The notes under the pieces: generated by a model
Database searches by the model: none
The model's input: only the letters and a program-made list of their open reading frames with translations
Told to the model about the DNA's origin: nothing
In this document: one piece after another, positions 55,387 to 64,000 of the stretch
How the letters are laid out: every line of letters begins with the position of its first letter
Position numbering within the stretch: position 1 is the stretch's first letter
DNA from: Blautia coccoides
GTDB lineage: Bacteria; Bacillota; Clostridia; Lachnospirales; Lachnospiraceae
Direction: 5' to 3'
Assembly: GCF_034355335.1 (NCBI RefSeq)
Contig: NZ_CP136422.1
Span: 3,754,501-3,818,500, forward strand
DNA: 64,000 nucleotides
Translations under genes and position numbers: made by a program

Positions 55387-56143
55387 TGCAACTGCCACCT
55401 CCCAACTGAGCCATAACTTTCAGGATACGCCGGTAGAAATCCTGCTGGCTTTCATCGCCGCGGCGAAGCTCATGAAATATCACTCCATCTTGGATGAACA
55501 GAATTCGTCTGCAAAAGCTGGCCGCGTTGGTATCATGGGTCACCATCAAAATAGTGGCCTGTTCATCCCTATTGAGACCGGAAAGCTTTTCCATGATATT
55601 TTTCGCGCTTTTACTATCCAATGCGCCTGTAGGTTCATCAGCAAGGATCAGCTTAGGAAGGAGGATCATAGCTCTGGCTGCTGCCACACGCTGCTGCTGA
55701 CCGCCGGACATCTGCATGGGAAATTTGTCAAGTACATCCGTAATTTCCAGATATTTTGCCAACTGCATAAGACGCATATGACTCTCTTTTTCTGTTACAT
55801 TGTGGAGCGAAGCAGGCAGCAGAATATTTTCCCGGCCGGTGAGATTGTCCAGCAGTTCAAAGTTCTGAAACAGGTAGCCCACGGTTTTTCCCCGGTATTC
55901 CGCCAATGCCTTGCCGCCTATGGACTGCAGATTCCTGCCATCCATCACGATACTGCCGCCGGTGGGTTTGATCACCGTCGCAATACAGTTGAGCAGCGTA
56001 GACTTTCCGGAGCCGCTGCTTCCCATGATCCCCAGAAATTCTCCGGGCATCACCTGAAAGGTGATCCCATCCAGGGCCTTGGTTTGGTTCGGCAAAGTAC
56101 CATATGTTTTTGTCAGGTTTTCAATATTTAAAATGGGTTCCAT
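55376..56143 (-). CDS. ABC transporter ATP-binding protein, BceA-like
   Basis: 255 aa. Walker A GSSGSGKSTLLN, signature MSGGQQQRVAAARAM, Walker B LILADEPTGALD. First gene of the ATPase-permease-regulator-kinase operon; such modules give resistance to cell-wall-directed peptides. Confidence 0.94.
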   Translation of the reverse strand: MEPILNIENLTKTYGTLPNQTKALDGITFQVMPGEFLGIMGSSGSGKSTLLNCIATVIKPTGGSIVMDGRNLQSIGGKALAEYRGKTVGYLFQNFELLDNLTGRENILLPASLHNVTEKESHMRLMQLAKYLEITDVLDKFPMQMSGGQQQRVAAARAMILLPKLILADEPTGALDSKSAKNIMEKLSGLNRDEQATILMVTHDTNAASFCRRILFIQDGVIFHELRRGDESQQDFYRRILKVMAQLGGGSCNVL

Positions 56144-56176
56144 AAGATAAGGTTACCTCCTGTGCTTTCTGCTCAG

Positions 56177-56222
56177 ATCATAGCACAGCTTTATAAAAAA
56201 ATACACTTACAGTTGCTGTAAG
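56177..56222 (-). promoter_or_regulatory. BceR-type operator and promoter
   Basis: CTTACAG TTG CTGTAAG (56206-56222) is a perfect 7-3-7 palindrome, close to the TNACA-N4-TGTAA BceR consensus. TATGAT with extended TGC (56177-56182) follows at a distance expected for an activator at a weak -35 (TGTATT). Confidence 0.83.
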
Positions 56223-56271
56223 ATTCATTTGGCAACAGTTACGAAATTATATAAAAGACTTGCGTACTGTA

Positions 56272-56344
56272 AAGTGCCGGTGTATGATAAAGAAAAGAAA
56301 GTCCGCCTGCCGTACTTTCTTTTCTCTTGAAAAAACAGGGCGGA
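56272..56344 (+). promoter_or_regulatory. pheA promoter and possible alternative leader hairpins
   Basis: TATGAT at 56283-56288 with a TTGCGT 17 nt upstream. 56291-56302 pairs with 56314-56325 (AGAAAAGAAAGT); its loop TCCGCCTG (56302-56309) can instead pair with CAGGGCGGA (56336-56344). No T-run follows, so attenuation is only a possibility. Confidence 0.5.
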
Positions 56345-56376
56345 TTTAATTTCAGAAATGGAGAGGTTACAAAAGT

Positions 56377-57507
56377 ATGTTGGATTTACAAAAAATGCGT
56401 AAGGACATCGACGTGATCGACACCCAGATTGTAAAGCTCTTTGAGGAGCGGATGAAAATTTGTGAGGATGTGGCGCAGTTTAAGATTGAGACAGGAAAAC
56501 CTGTCTTTGATAAAAACAGAGAACAGGAAAAGCTGGAGGCCCTTGGCAGCAAAGCGCACAATGATTTTAACCGATGCGGTGTGCAGGAACTGTTTGAACA
56601 GATCATGTCCATCAGCCGCAAGCGTCAGTATCAACTGCTGCAGGAAAACGGCATCGAGGAAAAATCAGATTTTGTAAAAATAGAGGACCTGAAAAAGGAA
56701 AACGCCACGGTTGTATTCCAGGGTGTGGAGGGTGCCTACAGCTTTGCTGCCATGCACACGTTCTTTGGCGATCAGATCAAAAGCTTTCATGTGGACACCT
56801 GGAAGGATGCCATGGAAGAGATCAAAAAAGGAAAGGCTGACTTTGCCGTACTCCCCATTGAGAATTCCACAGCAGGCATTGTCCAGGATATCTATGATCT
56901 GCTCACAGAGTATGACCATGTGATCGTGGGGGAACAGATCATTCCCTGCGAGCATGTACTTATGGGACTTCCAGGCACATCTCTCTTTGATATCCGCACC
57001 GTCTACTCCCATCCCCAGGCCCTTATGCAGTGCAGAGAGTTTTTGGAGGAGCACAGGGACTGGCAGCAGATGGAGTGGAATAATACCGCTGCCGCCGCCA
57101 AAAAAGTAGCCGGCGACAAGGACCCGTCCCAGGCAGCCATTGCAAGCCGTTACGCCGCCGATCATTTTGGCCTGGCTGTCCTTCAGGAAGGCATTTACTC
57201 CAATGTAAATAACTCCACACGCTTTATTATCGTAACGAAAAAGAAAATATACTGCCGGGATGCCCGCAAGATCAGCGTCAGCTATGAACTTCCCCATGAG
57301 AGCGGAAGTCTGTACAACAGTCTCTCCCATTTTATCTACAATGGACTGAATATGACAAAGATTGAATCCCGCCCCATCATGGAGCGCAACTGGGAATATC
57401 GCTTCTTCGTGGATTTTGAGGGGAATTTAAGCGACAGCACCGTTAAAAATGCCCTGCGGGGACTGAAGTCCGAGGCCCAAAATCTTCGTGTACACGGAAA
57501 CTATTAA
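56377..57507 (+). CDS. pheA: Bifunctional chorismate mutase / prephenate dehydratase
   Basis: 376 aa. N-terminal AroQ chorismate mutase (1-85), prephenate dehydratase at about 108-290 (FQGVEGAYSF, NSTAGIVQDIYDLL, NNSTRFIIV), C-terminal ACT domain with ESRP (phenylalanine site). Makes phenylpyruvate. GGAGAGG precedes the ATG. Confidence 0.96.
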   Translation: MLDLQKMRKDIDVIDTQIVKLFEERMKICEDVAQFKIETGKPVFDKNREQEKLEALGSKAHNDFNRCGVQELFEQIMSISRKRQYQLLQENGIEEKSDFVKIEDLKKENATVVFQGVEGAYSFAAMHTFFGDQIKSFHVDTWKDAMEEIKKGKADFAVLPIENSTAGIVQDIYDLLTEYDHVIVGEQIIPCEHVLMGLPGTSLFDIRTVYSHPQALMQCREFLEEHRDWQQMEWNNTAAAAKKVAGDKDPSQAAIASRYAADHFGLAVLQEGIYSNVNNSTRFIIVTKKKIYCRDARKISVSYELPHESGSLYNSLSHFIYNGLNMTKIESRPIMERNWEYRFFVDFEGNLSDSTVKNALRGLKSEAQNLRVHGNY

Positions 57508-57526
57508 AACAAAAGAAGGAAGAACC

Positions 57527-58825
57527 ATGAAAAACATCAACGAATGCATCATATACCGCAATTTTGACCGGGCAGAGACACTGGAGAGTATGTTCTCCAT
57601 CCTCTCCGCCTGTGAAGCAAAAGACCCGTCCTTAAAGGAACAAAAAGAGCTGTTCTGCCAATGCGCAGGCCAGCTGGTAGAGATGGCAGGCTCCTTTGGC
57701 TTTGCCGGTAATCTCTGGCACAACTATCTGACTTTTCTCCTTGTCAACCACGAAAATGCCTTCAGCACCGCCTGTGAGATCGTAGGCCCTGTAAAAGGCA
57801 GCATCAATGACTTTGCAAGACACGATTTCTCCATATTTAAGGAGCTGTTCGACTTTGACCTGACCGTCCTTGACAATGTCCTTGGCACCTCCTGCTGTTC
57901 CCTTATCTGCGACTACACCAATGTGGACGAGAACAGCAAGCTGTTCAACAAGCGCATCCGTGACCGCATCTGTACCCTCAGCAGACGGCTTGGCCAGGCG
58001 GACGACGTGGAAGAATTCATGGATGACATGGTGGCATTTTATAAGGATTTCGGTGTGGGCAAGCTGGGTCTGCACAAAGCCTTCCGCCTGGAACATCTGC
58101 AGACAGAAGCCAATGTCCGCATTGTCCCCATCACCAAAATAGCCCATGTACAACTGGATGACCTGGTAGGCTATGAAATCGCAAAGAAAAAGCTCATAGA
58201 CAATACAGAGGCTTTTATCCAGGGAAAACGGGCAAACAACTGCCTGCTCTTCGGCGACGCGGGTACAGGAAAATCTTCCAGCATCAAAGCCATCCTGAAC
58301 CAGTATTACAGCCAGGGTCTCCGCATTATTGAAGTCTATAAACACCAGTTCCAGGATTTAAATGATGTGATCGCCCAGATCAAAAACCGAAACTACAAGT
58401 TTATTATATATATGGATGACTTATCCTTTGAAGATTTTGAAATTGAATATAAATACCTGAAAGCCGTGATCGAAGGCGGTCTGGAGAAAAAACCGGACAA
58501 TATCCTGATCTATGCCACCTCCAACCGCCGCCATCTGGTCCGTGAACGTTTCAGTGACAAAGAGGACAGAAACGATGACCTGCACACAAACGACACGGTT
58601 CAGGAAAAGCTTTCCCTGGTCTCCCGCTTTGGTGTCACCATCTATTTCGGCTCACCGGATAAAAAGGAATTCCAGGAAATCGTCACCTCTCTGGCTGCCC
58701 GCAGCGGCATCACCATGGACCGGGACGAGCTTCTCTTAAAAGCCAATGCCTGGGAACTCCAGCACGGAGGCTTCTCCGGCCGCACCGCCCAGCAGTTTAT
58801 CGACTACCTTTTAGGACAGCAGTAA
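57527..58825 (+). CDS. DUF815 AAA+ ATPase
   Basis: 432 aa. P-loop GDAGTGKSSSIKAIL, Walker B IIYMDDLSFE, sensor YATSNRRHLV, arginine GFSGRTAQQF. Family of unknown function. Starts 20 nt after pheA, so cotranscribed; ATG 57527 follows AAGGAAGAACC. Confidence 0.9.
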   Translation: MKNINECIIYRNFDRAETLESMFSILSACEAKDPSLKEQKELFCQCAGQLVEMAGSFGFAGNLWHNYLTFLLVNHENAFSTACEIVGPVKGSINDFARHDFSIFKELFDFDLTVLDNVLGTSCCSLICDYTNVDENSKLFNKRIRDRICTLSRRLGQADDVEEFMDDMVAFYKDFGVGKLGLHKAFRLEHLQTEANVRIVPITKIAHVQLDDLVGYEIAKKKLIDNTEAFIQGKRANNCLLFGDAGTGKSSSIKAILNQYYSQGLRIIEVYKHQFQDLNDVIAQIKNRNYKFIIYMDDLSFEDFEIEYKYLKAVIEGGLEKKPDNILIYATSNRRHLVRERFSDKEDRNDDLHTNDTVQEKLSLVSRFGVTIYFGSPDKKEFQEIVTSLAARSGITMDRDELLLKANAWELQHGGFSGRTAQQFIDYLLGQQ

Positions 58826-58839
58826 GAACCATAAAACGC

Positions 58840-58909
58840 AAAACGCCTGGTATGCATATCTGATGTGAACCTGTTAAAGTCCAGATCAGCCATACATACC
58901 AGGCGTTTT
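58840..58909. terminator. Bidirectional terminator shared by DUF815 and rnpB
   Basis: AAAACGCCTGGTATG (58840-58854) pairs perfectly with 58895-58909; A/T-runs on both sides. Ends the DUF815 gene on plus and the RNase P RNA on minus. Confidence 0.92.
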
Positions 58910-58997
58910 ATGGATCACGGCTGCATATAAAACTGACATATTGATCTGACCAGATTTGATCCGGATCCCCGCCGTTTTTCTACATCCGTTATCATAT

Positions 58998-59350
58998 CCC
59001 AAGCAGAACTGTAAGCCGGGTTATGTCGTGAATAATCATCTATCTAGTTCTGCTGTCACCAGCAGACTCAAGCGACCCACCTAAAAGCGTGACGGGCAGC
59101 CACATTGCTTTTCATTCGGTCTTGCTTCGGATGGGGTTTACATATGCCCTCCCTGTTACCAGCGAGGCGGTAGTCTCTTACACTGCCCTTCCACCCTTAC
59201 CAGTGAACCACTGGCGGTACATTTCTGTTGCACTATCCTTGGAGTCACCTCCACCGGACGTTATCCGGCATCCTGCCCTGCGAAGCCCGGACTTTCCTCA
59301 CCTGGCCCCTTTCGGTCCTGCCAGCCGCGATTATTCATTCTACTTGACAC
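58998..59350 (-). ncRNA. rnpB: RNase P RNA, class A
   Basis: Conserved elements in order on the minus strand: GAGGAAAGTCCGGGCTTC (P4 5' side), ACAGAAA, TAAACCCC, and near the 3' end GATTATTCACGACATAAC with CGGCTTACAG (P4 3' side). 59338-59346 (CAAGTAGAA) pairs with 59000-59008 (TTCTGCTTG) as P1. Ends are approximate. Cleaves tRNA precursors. Any plus-strand ORF here is spurious. Confidence 0.95.
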
Positions 59351-59357
59351 AAACGTC

Positions 59358-59386
59358 ATTTTAACACAGTGACGCAAATTTGTAAA
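59358..59386 (-). promoter_or_regulatory. rnpB promoter
   Basis: TTTACA (59381-59386), 17-nt spacer, TAAAAT (59358-59363) on the minus strand, predicting transcription from about 59351. Confidence 0.9.
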
Positions 59387-59395
59387 CAGCAAAAA

Positions 59396-61063
59396 TCAGA
59401 CATCAAAACATCCTCCGCCGATGAATTCCCGAAGTATGGAATTATGGGGAACAGCATCAGCGGGCATTCCCACAAAGTAATCCAGGAATTTCAGGATACG
59501 CTTTGCCTCATTGTACTCCGGCTCCTCCGGCGTGATCCCAAAGAGCAGAGGCTCTGCATACATTTTCAGCACGGCCAGCTCATAGATCAGAGCTGAGTTG
59601 AACATCACATCCGCTGACTCCTGATTGGGAAAGATGTACTGCTCCTCCCCTCTTCTCACCGAGTTCCACATGGCAATGGTGTGCTTTGCTGAGGTTCCCC
59701 TGGTCCTGGCATCTCTGACGATCCGTCTGATGAGCCTGCCGTCTGTGGTGGGAATCCTGTTGTGCTCATCAATATTGATCTGCGTCAGGGCGCTCACATA
59801 GATTTTGAACTTACTCTCCTTTGGCAGGTTCTCGCTGAGTCTGTCGTTCAGCCCATGGATACCCTCGATCACCAGGATATCCTCTGCTCCCAATTGCAGA
59901 TGATCCCCCTTATATTCCCTCTGGCCGATTTTAAAATTAAAGGACGGCAGTTCCACCCGTTCCCCGCGCAGAAGGGCGTTCATATCCTCATTAAACTGCC
60001 TGATATCAATAGCCTCCAGGCATTCAAAATTATAATTCCCGTGTTCGTCTAAAGGTGTCTGCTCCCTGTTCAGGAAATAATTGTCCACAGCGATGGGATG
60101 GGGATGAAGTCCGTGTGCTGAGAGCTGAATGGAGAGCCTGTGGGAAAATGTGGTCTTCCCCGAGGAGGACGGCCCTGCTATCATAATAAATTTCTTATCA
60201 CCTGCCGCCACGATCTGGTCTGCTATCTTGGATATCTTGCCCTCCTGCAGCGCCTCGGCAATGAGGATCAGTTCATTGGCCCCCTGCTGTGTCACCTGAC
60301 CGTTCAAGTCGCCTACCGTGTCCGTCTGCATCATTTCTCCCCAGCGACCGGATTCCTTCTGTACTTGGAATATTTTCGGCTGCGGACAAAACGGCGGCAC
60401 GCTCTCCGGATCTTTCTGTTCCGGGAGCTGAAGTACAAAACCCTCGTCATAGGGATACAGGTCAAAATATTTGAGATATCCTGTGTGATTTACCATAAAG
60501 CCGTAAAAATAATCCTCAAAATCATCCAGGCTGTAAATATTCACCCTGGATACCCTGCGGTAGCGGAACAGCTTCTCCTTGTCATACATACCATGGTTGT
60601 GGAATATCTCAATCGCCTCGTCCGTGCTTACGCTCCGCTTCAGGATCGGTATCTTTTCCTCCACAAGCTGCAGCATGTATCTCTTGACCTCAGCCAAAAA
60701 TTCCTCATCTACCGTTACATTTCCGTCAATGGTAAAATAATATCCTGAGCTGACAGAATAATGAAGAACAGCCTTCTTTATATTCTCATGGCCTGCCACA
60801 TGATAGACAGCCTTCAGAACCAGCAGAGAGGCACTTCTCTTGTATGTCTTATGCCCGATCTCATCTGCAGTGGTCACAAACTCCAGAGTACCCGGTTTTT
60901 TCAGCTTTTTATGCAGCTCACAGAGCTTGCCGTTTTTCATCACCAGCACAATGGGGTATCGGGTTGTCCCCTCATATTCCTCCACGATCTTTGCGTATGG
61001 AGTACCGTACGGATATTCTTTTGTCTTTCCCAGAATCTTCACCGCTATATTTCTGTCGCTCAT
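59396..61063 (-). CDS. Nucleoside (uridine-like) kinase with TGS-like N-terminus
   Basis: 555 aa. N-terminal 50-60 residues resemble a TGS/ThrRS-like domain, followed by the ThrRS second additional domain-like region (to about 220), and a uridine-kinase P-loop domain (GPSSSGKTTFSHRLS at about 295). Common in Clostridia; probably phosphorylates uridine or another nucleoside. Confidence 0.88.
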   Translation of the reverse strand: MSDRNIAVKILGKTKEYPYGTPYAKIVEEYEGTTRYPIVLVMKNGKLCELHKKLKKPGTLEFVTTADEIGHKTYKRSASLLVLKAVYHVAGHENIKKAVLHYSVSSGYYFTIDGNVTVDEEFLAEVKRYMLQLVEEKIPILKRSVSTDEAIEIFHNHGMYDKEKLFRYRRVSRVNIYSLDDFEDYFYGFMVNHTGYLKYFDLYPYDEGFVLQLPEQKDPESVPPFCPQPKIFQVQKESGRWGEMMQTDTVGDLNGQVTQQGANELILIAEALQEGKISKIADQIVAAGDKKFIMIAGPSSSGKTTFSHRLSIQLSAHGLHPHPIAVDNYFLNREQTPLDEHGNYNFECLEAIDIRQFNEDMNALLRGERVELPSFNFKIGQREYKGDHLQLGAEDILVIEGIHGLNDRLSENLPKESKFKIYVSALTQINIDEHNRIPTTDGRLIRRIVRDARTRGTSAKHTIAMWNSVRRGEEQYIFPNQESADVMFNSALIYELAVLKMYAEPLLFGITPEEPEYNEAKRILKFLDYFVGMPADAVPHNSILREFIGGGCFDV

Positions 61064-61093
61064 GTATACCTCCTCTGTTTCGCCTGTGCATCG

Positions 61094-61120
61094 TAACAGT
61101 TCAGACAGGCTGAACTGTTA
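61094..61120. repeat. Perfect 11-bp hairpin upstream of the nucleoside kinase
   Basis: TAACAGTTCAG (61094-61104) and CTGAACTGTTA (61110-61120) with a 5-nt loop, 31 nt before the kinase ATG on the minus strand. In the 5' leader; could modulate translation or be an operator. Confidence 0.65.
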
Positions 61121-61248
61121 TGGTGCATTACAGATCAAACCAGTTATATCAGTCTATGCACTTTACATGTCAGTTATTCTGTCCCTGCCTGCCGGGTGTA
61201 TCAGGTCTGACAATTCAGACAAACTGCGCGGCTGCATCCTGACGGCCT

Positions 61249-62031
61249 TTAGAGAACCGTACAGGGATGCAGGACTTCCATCTTGCCCACTTCCAGTTCC
61301 GGCAGCTTTTCGGCAAGCTCCCGTCTCATATATTCCATAAATATATACTCGGTTCCATAATGTCCCGCATCAATGACGCACACTCCCTGTGCCACAGCAT
61401 CAATGGCCGTGTGGTAATCCACATCACCGGTAATATAAACCTGTGCTTTTTTGCCAATGACATCTCCCATCAGACTCTTTCCCGAGCCTGTACAGACAGC
61501 CGCCCGTTCCACACGGGTATCCGGATTTCCGTAAACGATTACATGGGGAAGCTGAAACTGTTCTTTTACAAAGAGCGCACATTCCCTCAGTGTCATTTCT
61601 TTTGGCAGAGAGCCGATCCTTCCGATCCCCTCTCTCCGATCCCCCTCCTCAAAGGTCACTTCCAGCACTTCACGATCTGAAAGCCTGAGAAAATCCCCGC
61701 TCAAATCCGCCATGCCCAGAATATCAAAGTTCGTATGCATGGCATAATAACTGATATGGCTGCTGATCAGACCAATGATCCTGCGGCCGATAAAATCCTC
61801 CGCCACAACACGCTTCATACCGGAAAAGATAAGGGGGTGGTGGGTGATCATCATGTCCGCCTTAAAATCAATGGCCGCTTTCAGGGTTTCATCCGTCACA
61901 TCAAGCGCCAGAAAAACCCTTTTAACTTCTCTCTCCCTGTCCCCTGCCAGAAGGCCTACATTGTCCCAGCTCTCCGCAAAGGACGGGTTATATTCTCTTT
62001 CCAGAATTTCTATGATATCTTTACATTTCAT
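61249..62031 (-). CDS. Nif3-like dinuclear metal protein
   Basis: 260 aa. Metal ligands in ITHHPLIF and CVIDAGHYGTE; family forms hexameric toroids with two metals per subunit. Function unclear (GTP cyclohydrolase I type 2 in some annotations). ATG 62031 follows GAGGCGGCAAAA. Paired with trmK, a conserved order. Confidence 0.93.
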   Translation of the reverse strand: MKCKDIIEILEREYNPSFAESWDNVGLLAGDREREVKRVFLALDVTDETLKAAIDFKADMMITHHPLIFSGMKRVVAEDFIGRRIIGLISSHISYYAMHTNFDILGMADLSGDFLRLSDREVLEVTFEEGDRREGIGRIGSLPKEMTLRECALFVKEQFQLPHVIVYGNPDTRVERAAVCTGSGKSLMGDVIGKKAQVYITGDVDYHTAIDAVAQGVCVIDAGHYGTEYIFMEYMRRELAEKLPELEVGKMEVLHPCTVL

Positions 62032-62130
62032 TTTTGCCGCCTCACATGTCAATGACAGACACCGGATATTCTATCCTCCGTCTGATCCCTCTGTTAATTG
62101 TGATTCCTCTGTAAACTGTGATTCCTGCTC

Positions 62131-62829
62131 TTAAAAGCGCGCAAGTGCTTTTTTGATATAGCACAGCTCCTGTTCCAGTTCCGAAAGCCGCTCCCTGCCT
62201 GCTTTGGTGTCTGTCTTTTTCAGATGCCCCATGATCTTTTCCACAGATGACTGCTCCTTTAGCAGAAATTGTTCAAGAACCGGATTCCTACTGTCAAGAA
62301 GGCCTCGGCCAAAGAGATATTCCGTCTCATCCCCATAGCTCTGTTCCCCGTGAAGGACTTTCATCATGGGATAATATTTTCCCTCTTCAAAAACCATATC
62401 CTCGGCTGTGATCCTGTAGCCATGCTCCAGCAGATAATGCCGGAACGCGCCGATCTCAGACTGGGGCTGGAGGATCAGTTCCGATACACTTTCCAGGACA
62501 CTTCTGCCCTCTGTCAGGATCTTCTCCATGAGGGGACCGCCCATGCCGGCTATGATGACCGTATCCGCCTCACCCGGTGCAAGAGCCTTGACACCATCAG
62601 AGAGGCGGGTTTCTATGTATTTTCCCAGACCGTATTCCCTGATATGCTGCTCTGCCCGAAGAAGAGGACCCCGGTTCACATCCATGGCAATGGCTCCCGG
62701 TATCCTTCCTTCCAGATACAGATAAATAGGAATATAGCCGTGGTCACACCCCACATCCGCAATCCTGCTGCCGGGTGCCGCCAGGGATGCCACAGCGCGA
62801 AGCCTGTCCGAAAGCTGCACATTCTTCAT
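62131..62829 (-). CDS. trmK: tRNA (adenine22-N1)-methyltransferase
   Basis: 232 aa. SAM-binding IADVGCDHGYIPIYL at about 25-39, substrate part IIAGMGGPLM and LILQPQSE. Methylates A22 of tRNAs. ATG 62829 has AAGG 9 nt upstream; the ATG 9 nt before it does not. Separated from rpoD by 11 nt. Confidence 0.94.
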   Translation of the reverse strand: MKNVQLSDRLRAVASLAAPGSRIADVGCDHGYIPIYLYLEGRIPGAIAMDVNRGPLLRAEQHIREYGLGKYIETRLSDGVKALAPGEADTVIIAGMGGPLMEKILTEGRSVLESVSELILQPQSEIGAFRHYLLEHGYRITAEDMVFEEGKYYPMMKVLHGEQSYGDETEYLFGRGLLDSRNPVLEQFLLKEQSSVEKIMGHLKKTDTKAGRERLSELEQELCYIKKALARF

Positions 62830-62840
62830 ACTGCCCATCC

Positions 62841-63965
62841 TTAATCCAGGTAATCCTTTAACTTGCGGCTGCGGCTGGGATGACGCAGTTTGCGGAGTGC
62901 TTTTGCTTCGATCTGGCGGATACGCTCCCTGGTCACATTGAATTCCTTGCCCACTTCCTCCAGGGTTCTGGCCCTTCCGTCATCTAAGCCAAAACGCAGG
63001 CGGAGAACCTTCTGCTCTCTGTCTGTAAGAGTGTTCAGCACCTCCACAAGCTGCTCTTTTAAAAGTGTGAAGGCAGCGGCATCTGCCGGCACCGGCACAT
63101 TGTCATCCTGGATAAAATCTCCCAGATGGCTGTCTTCCTCCTCACCGATCGGTGTCTCCAGAGATACCGGTTCCTGGGAAATTTTCAGGATTTCACGGAC
63201 TCTGTCCACAGACATATCCATCTTCTCAGCGATCTCTTCCGGCTGCGGCTCTCTGCCCAGTTCCTGAAGAAGCTGACGTGACACACGGATCAGTTTATTG
63301 ATGGTCTCCACCATATGCACAGGAATACGGATGGTACGTGCCTGGTCTGCAATGGCCCTTGTGATCGCCTGACGAATCCACCAGGTAGCATATGTGGAGA
63401 ACTTGTATCCTTTTCTGTAGTCAAACTTTTCCACTGCCTTGATAAGACCCAGATTCCCCTCCTGGATCAGATCCAGGAACAGCATACCGCGTCCCACATA
63501 ACGTTTTGCAATGCTGACAACCAGTCTCAGGTTGGCCTCTGCCAGACGTTTTTTGGCTGCCTCGTCACCCTCTTCCATGCGCTTTGCCAGCTCGATCTCC
63601 TCCTCCGCGGACAGAAGAGGCACCTTGCCGATCTCCTTTAAATACATACGGACAGGGTCTTCGATGCTGACGCCTTCCGGGACAGAAAGATCAATATTCT
63701 CTACATCAACCTCTTCTTCCTCGTCCAGGTTGATACCGTCATCATCACTGATGATAAAAACATCCTCATCACTATCCGGAATACGCAGCACGTCAATACC
63801 GCAGGACTCCAGATAGTCAAATACTTTGTCCAGGGCGTCGGGGTCCAGGGGCATTTCCTTAAAATGGTCATTGATCTCCTGATATTCCAGGACATTTTTC
63901 TTTTTCTTTCCCAGCTCCACCAGTTCCTGCAGTTTCTCGCTGAATTTCGCCATGTTCATTTCCAT
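62841..63965 (-). CDS. rpoD: Primary sigma factor RpoD (SigA)
   Basis: 374 aa. Region 2 ([25 protein letters not shown]), region 3 and region 4 ([17 protein letters not shown]) are intact. Short region 1.1 with an acidic stretch at about 58-92. Main promoter-recognition factor; the TTGACA/TATAAT boxes seen throughout the window are its targets. ATG 63965 has GAGAGG 12 nt upstream; the ATG at 63977 has none. Confidence 0.97.
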   Translation of the reverse strand: MEMNMAKFSEKLQELVELGKKKKNVLEYQEINDHFKEMPLDPDALDKVFDYLESCGIDVLRIPDSDEDVFIISDDDGINLDEEEEVDVENIDLSVPEGVSIEDPVRMYLKEIGKVPLLSAEEEIELAKRMEEGDEAAKKRLAEANLRLVVSIAKRYVGRGMLFLDLIQEGNLGLIKAVEKFDYRKGYKFSTYATWWIRQAITRAIADQARTIRIPVHMVETINKLIRVSRQLLQELGREPQPEEIAEKMDMSVDRVREILKISQEPVSLETPIGEEEDSHLGDFIQDDNVPVPADAAAFTLLKEQLVEVLNTLTDREQKVLRLRFGLDDGRARTLEEVGKEFNVTRERIRQIEAKALRKLRHPSRSRKLKDYLD

Positions 63966-64000
63966 AAAATGTTCCATCCTCTCATTACTTAATTATATCT

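Noticed and set aside
59089..59364. Plus-strand 91-aa ORF
   Set aside because: It lies on the complement of the RNase P RNA gene and its promoter; such ORFs are a well-known artefact.
1..64000. CRISPR arrays, prophage, transposases, tRNA genes, restriction or toxin-antitoxin systems
   Set aside because: None was seen by reading; all long ORFs are accounted for by other families and no regular spacer repeats or tRNA cloverleaf were recognised.

Overview
The window looks like a chromosome segment of a low-to-mid GC Clostridia member, most likely Lachnospiraceae (Blautia-like). This rests on gene content and gene order: rpoD-trmK-nif3, plsX-acpP-rnc-smc-ftsY, DUF177-rpmF, feoA-feoA-feoB with a tiny Cys-rich partner, UPF0210-ACT, a lone pyrBI pair, and a Clostridia-style galK/galT pair. 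No 16S gene or other species-level marker is present, so the genus is inferred. Most genes are on the minus strand; only five protein genes run on the plus strand (1317, 14420, 48405, 56377 and 57527). No phage, insertion sequence, CRISPR array or tRNA gene was found.

Layout. 1-2.5 kb: 5' part of larC (nickel-pincer cofactor) facing away from a DUF362 ferredoxin-like protein. 2.5-12.9 kb: a lipoprotein, threonine ammonia-lyase, then a long housekeeping block read right to left (DUF177, rpmF, a surface lipoprotein, plsX, acpP, rnc, smc, ftsY). 12.9-15.7 kb: ackA and the divergent tmcAL. 15.7-18.8 kb: a ferrous-iron uptake operon with four matching inverted-repeat operators. 18.9-25.3 kb: UPF0210/ACT pair, WalJ-like hydrolase, coaE, polA, thioesterase. 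25.4-29.1 kb: galactose regulator, galK, galT. 29.3-33.7 kb: a GntR/YtrA-type regulator with its ABC transporter, a thioesterase and a small membrane protein. 33.7-37.8 kb: 2-hydroxyacid dehydrogenase, aspartate kinase, and an aminotransferase coupled to an Lrp regulator. 38-42.9 kb: molybdate transporter modABC with a domain-permuted XdhC-like protein and a MoeA-like protein. 43-48.1 kb: two MATE exporters, a DMT transporter, and a TetR regulator coupled to a small membrane protein. 48.4-51.5 kb: a ketopantoate-reductase-like gene, an exceptional 43-bp perfect hairpin, pyrBI and a small membrane protein. 51.6-56.1 kb: a BceRS-BceAB-like antimicrobial-peptide sensing and detoxification module. 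56.4-58.8 kb: pheA and a DUF815 ATPase. 59-64 kb: RNase P RNA, a nucleoside kinase, nif3, trmK and rpoD.

Most genes are core metabolism or information processing. The more interesting material is in DNA structure and regulation: the 49.35-49.46 kb hairpin, the four feo operators, a promoter nested inside a terminator at 32.7 kb, a terminator encoded inside the 3' end of tmcAL, and several clear promoter/operator pairs (TetR, YtrA-type, BceR-type). The permuted XdhC-like protein is the most unusual protein architecture. I found no convincing wholly new multi-gene system.
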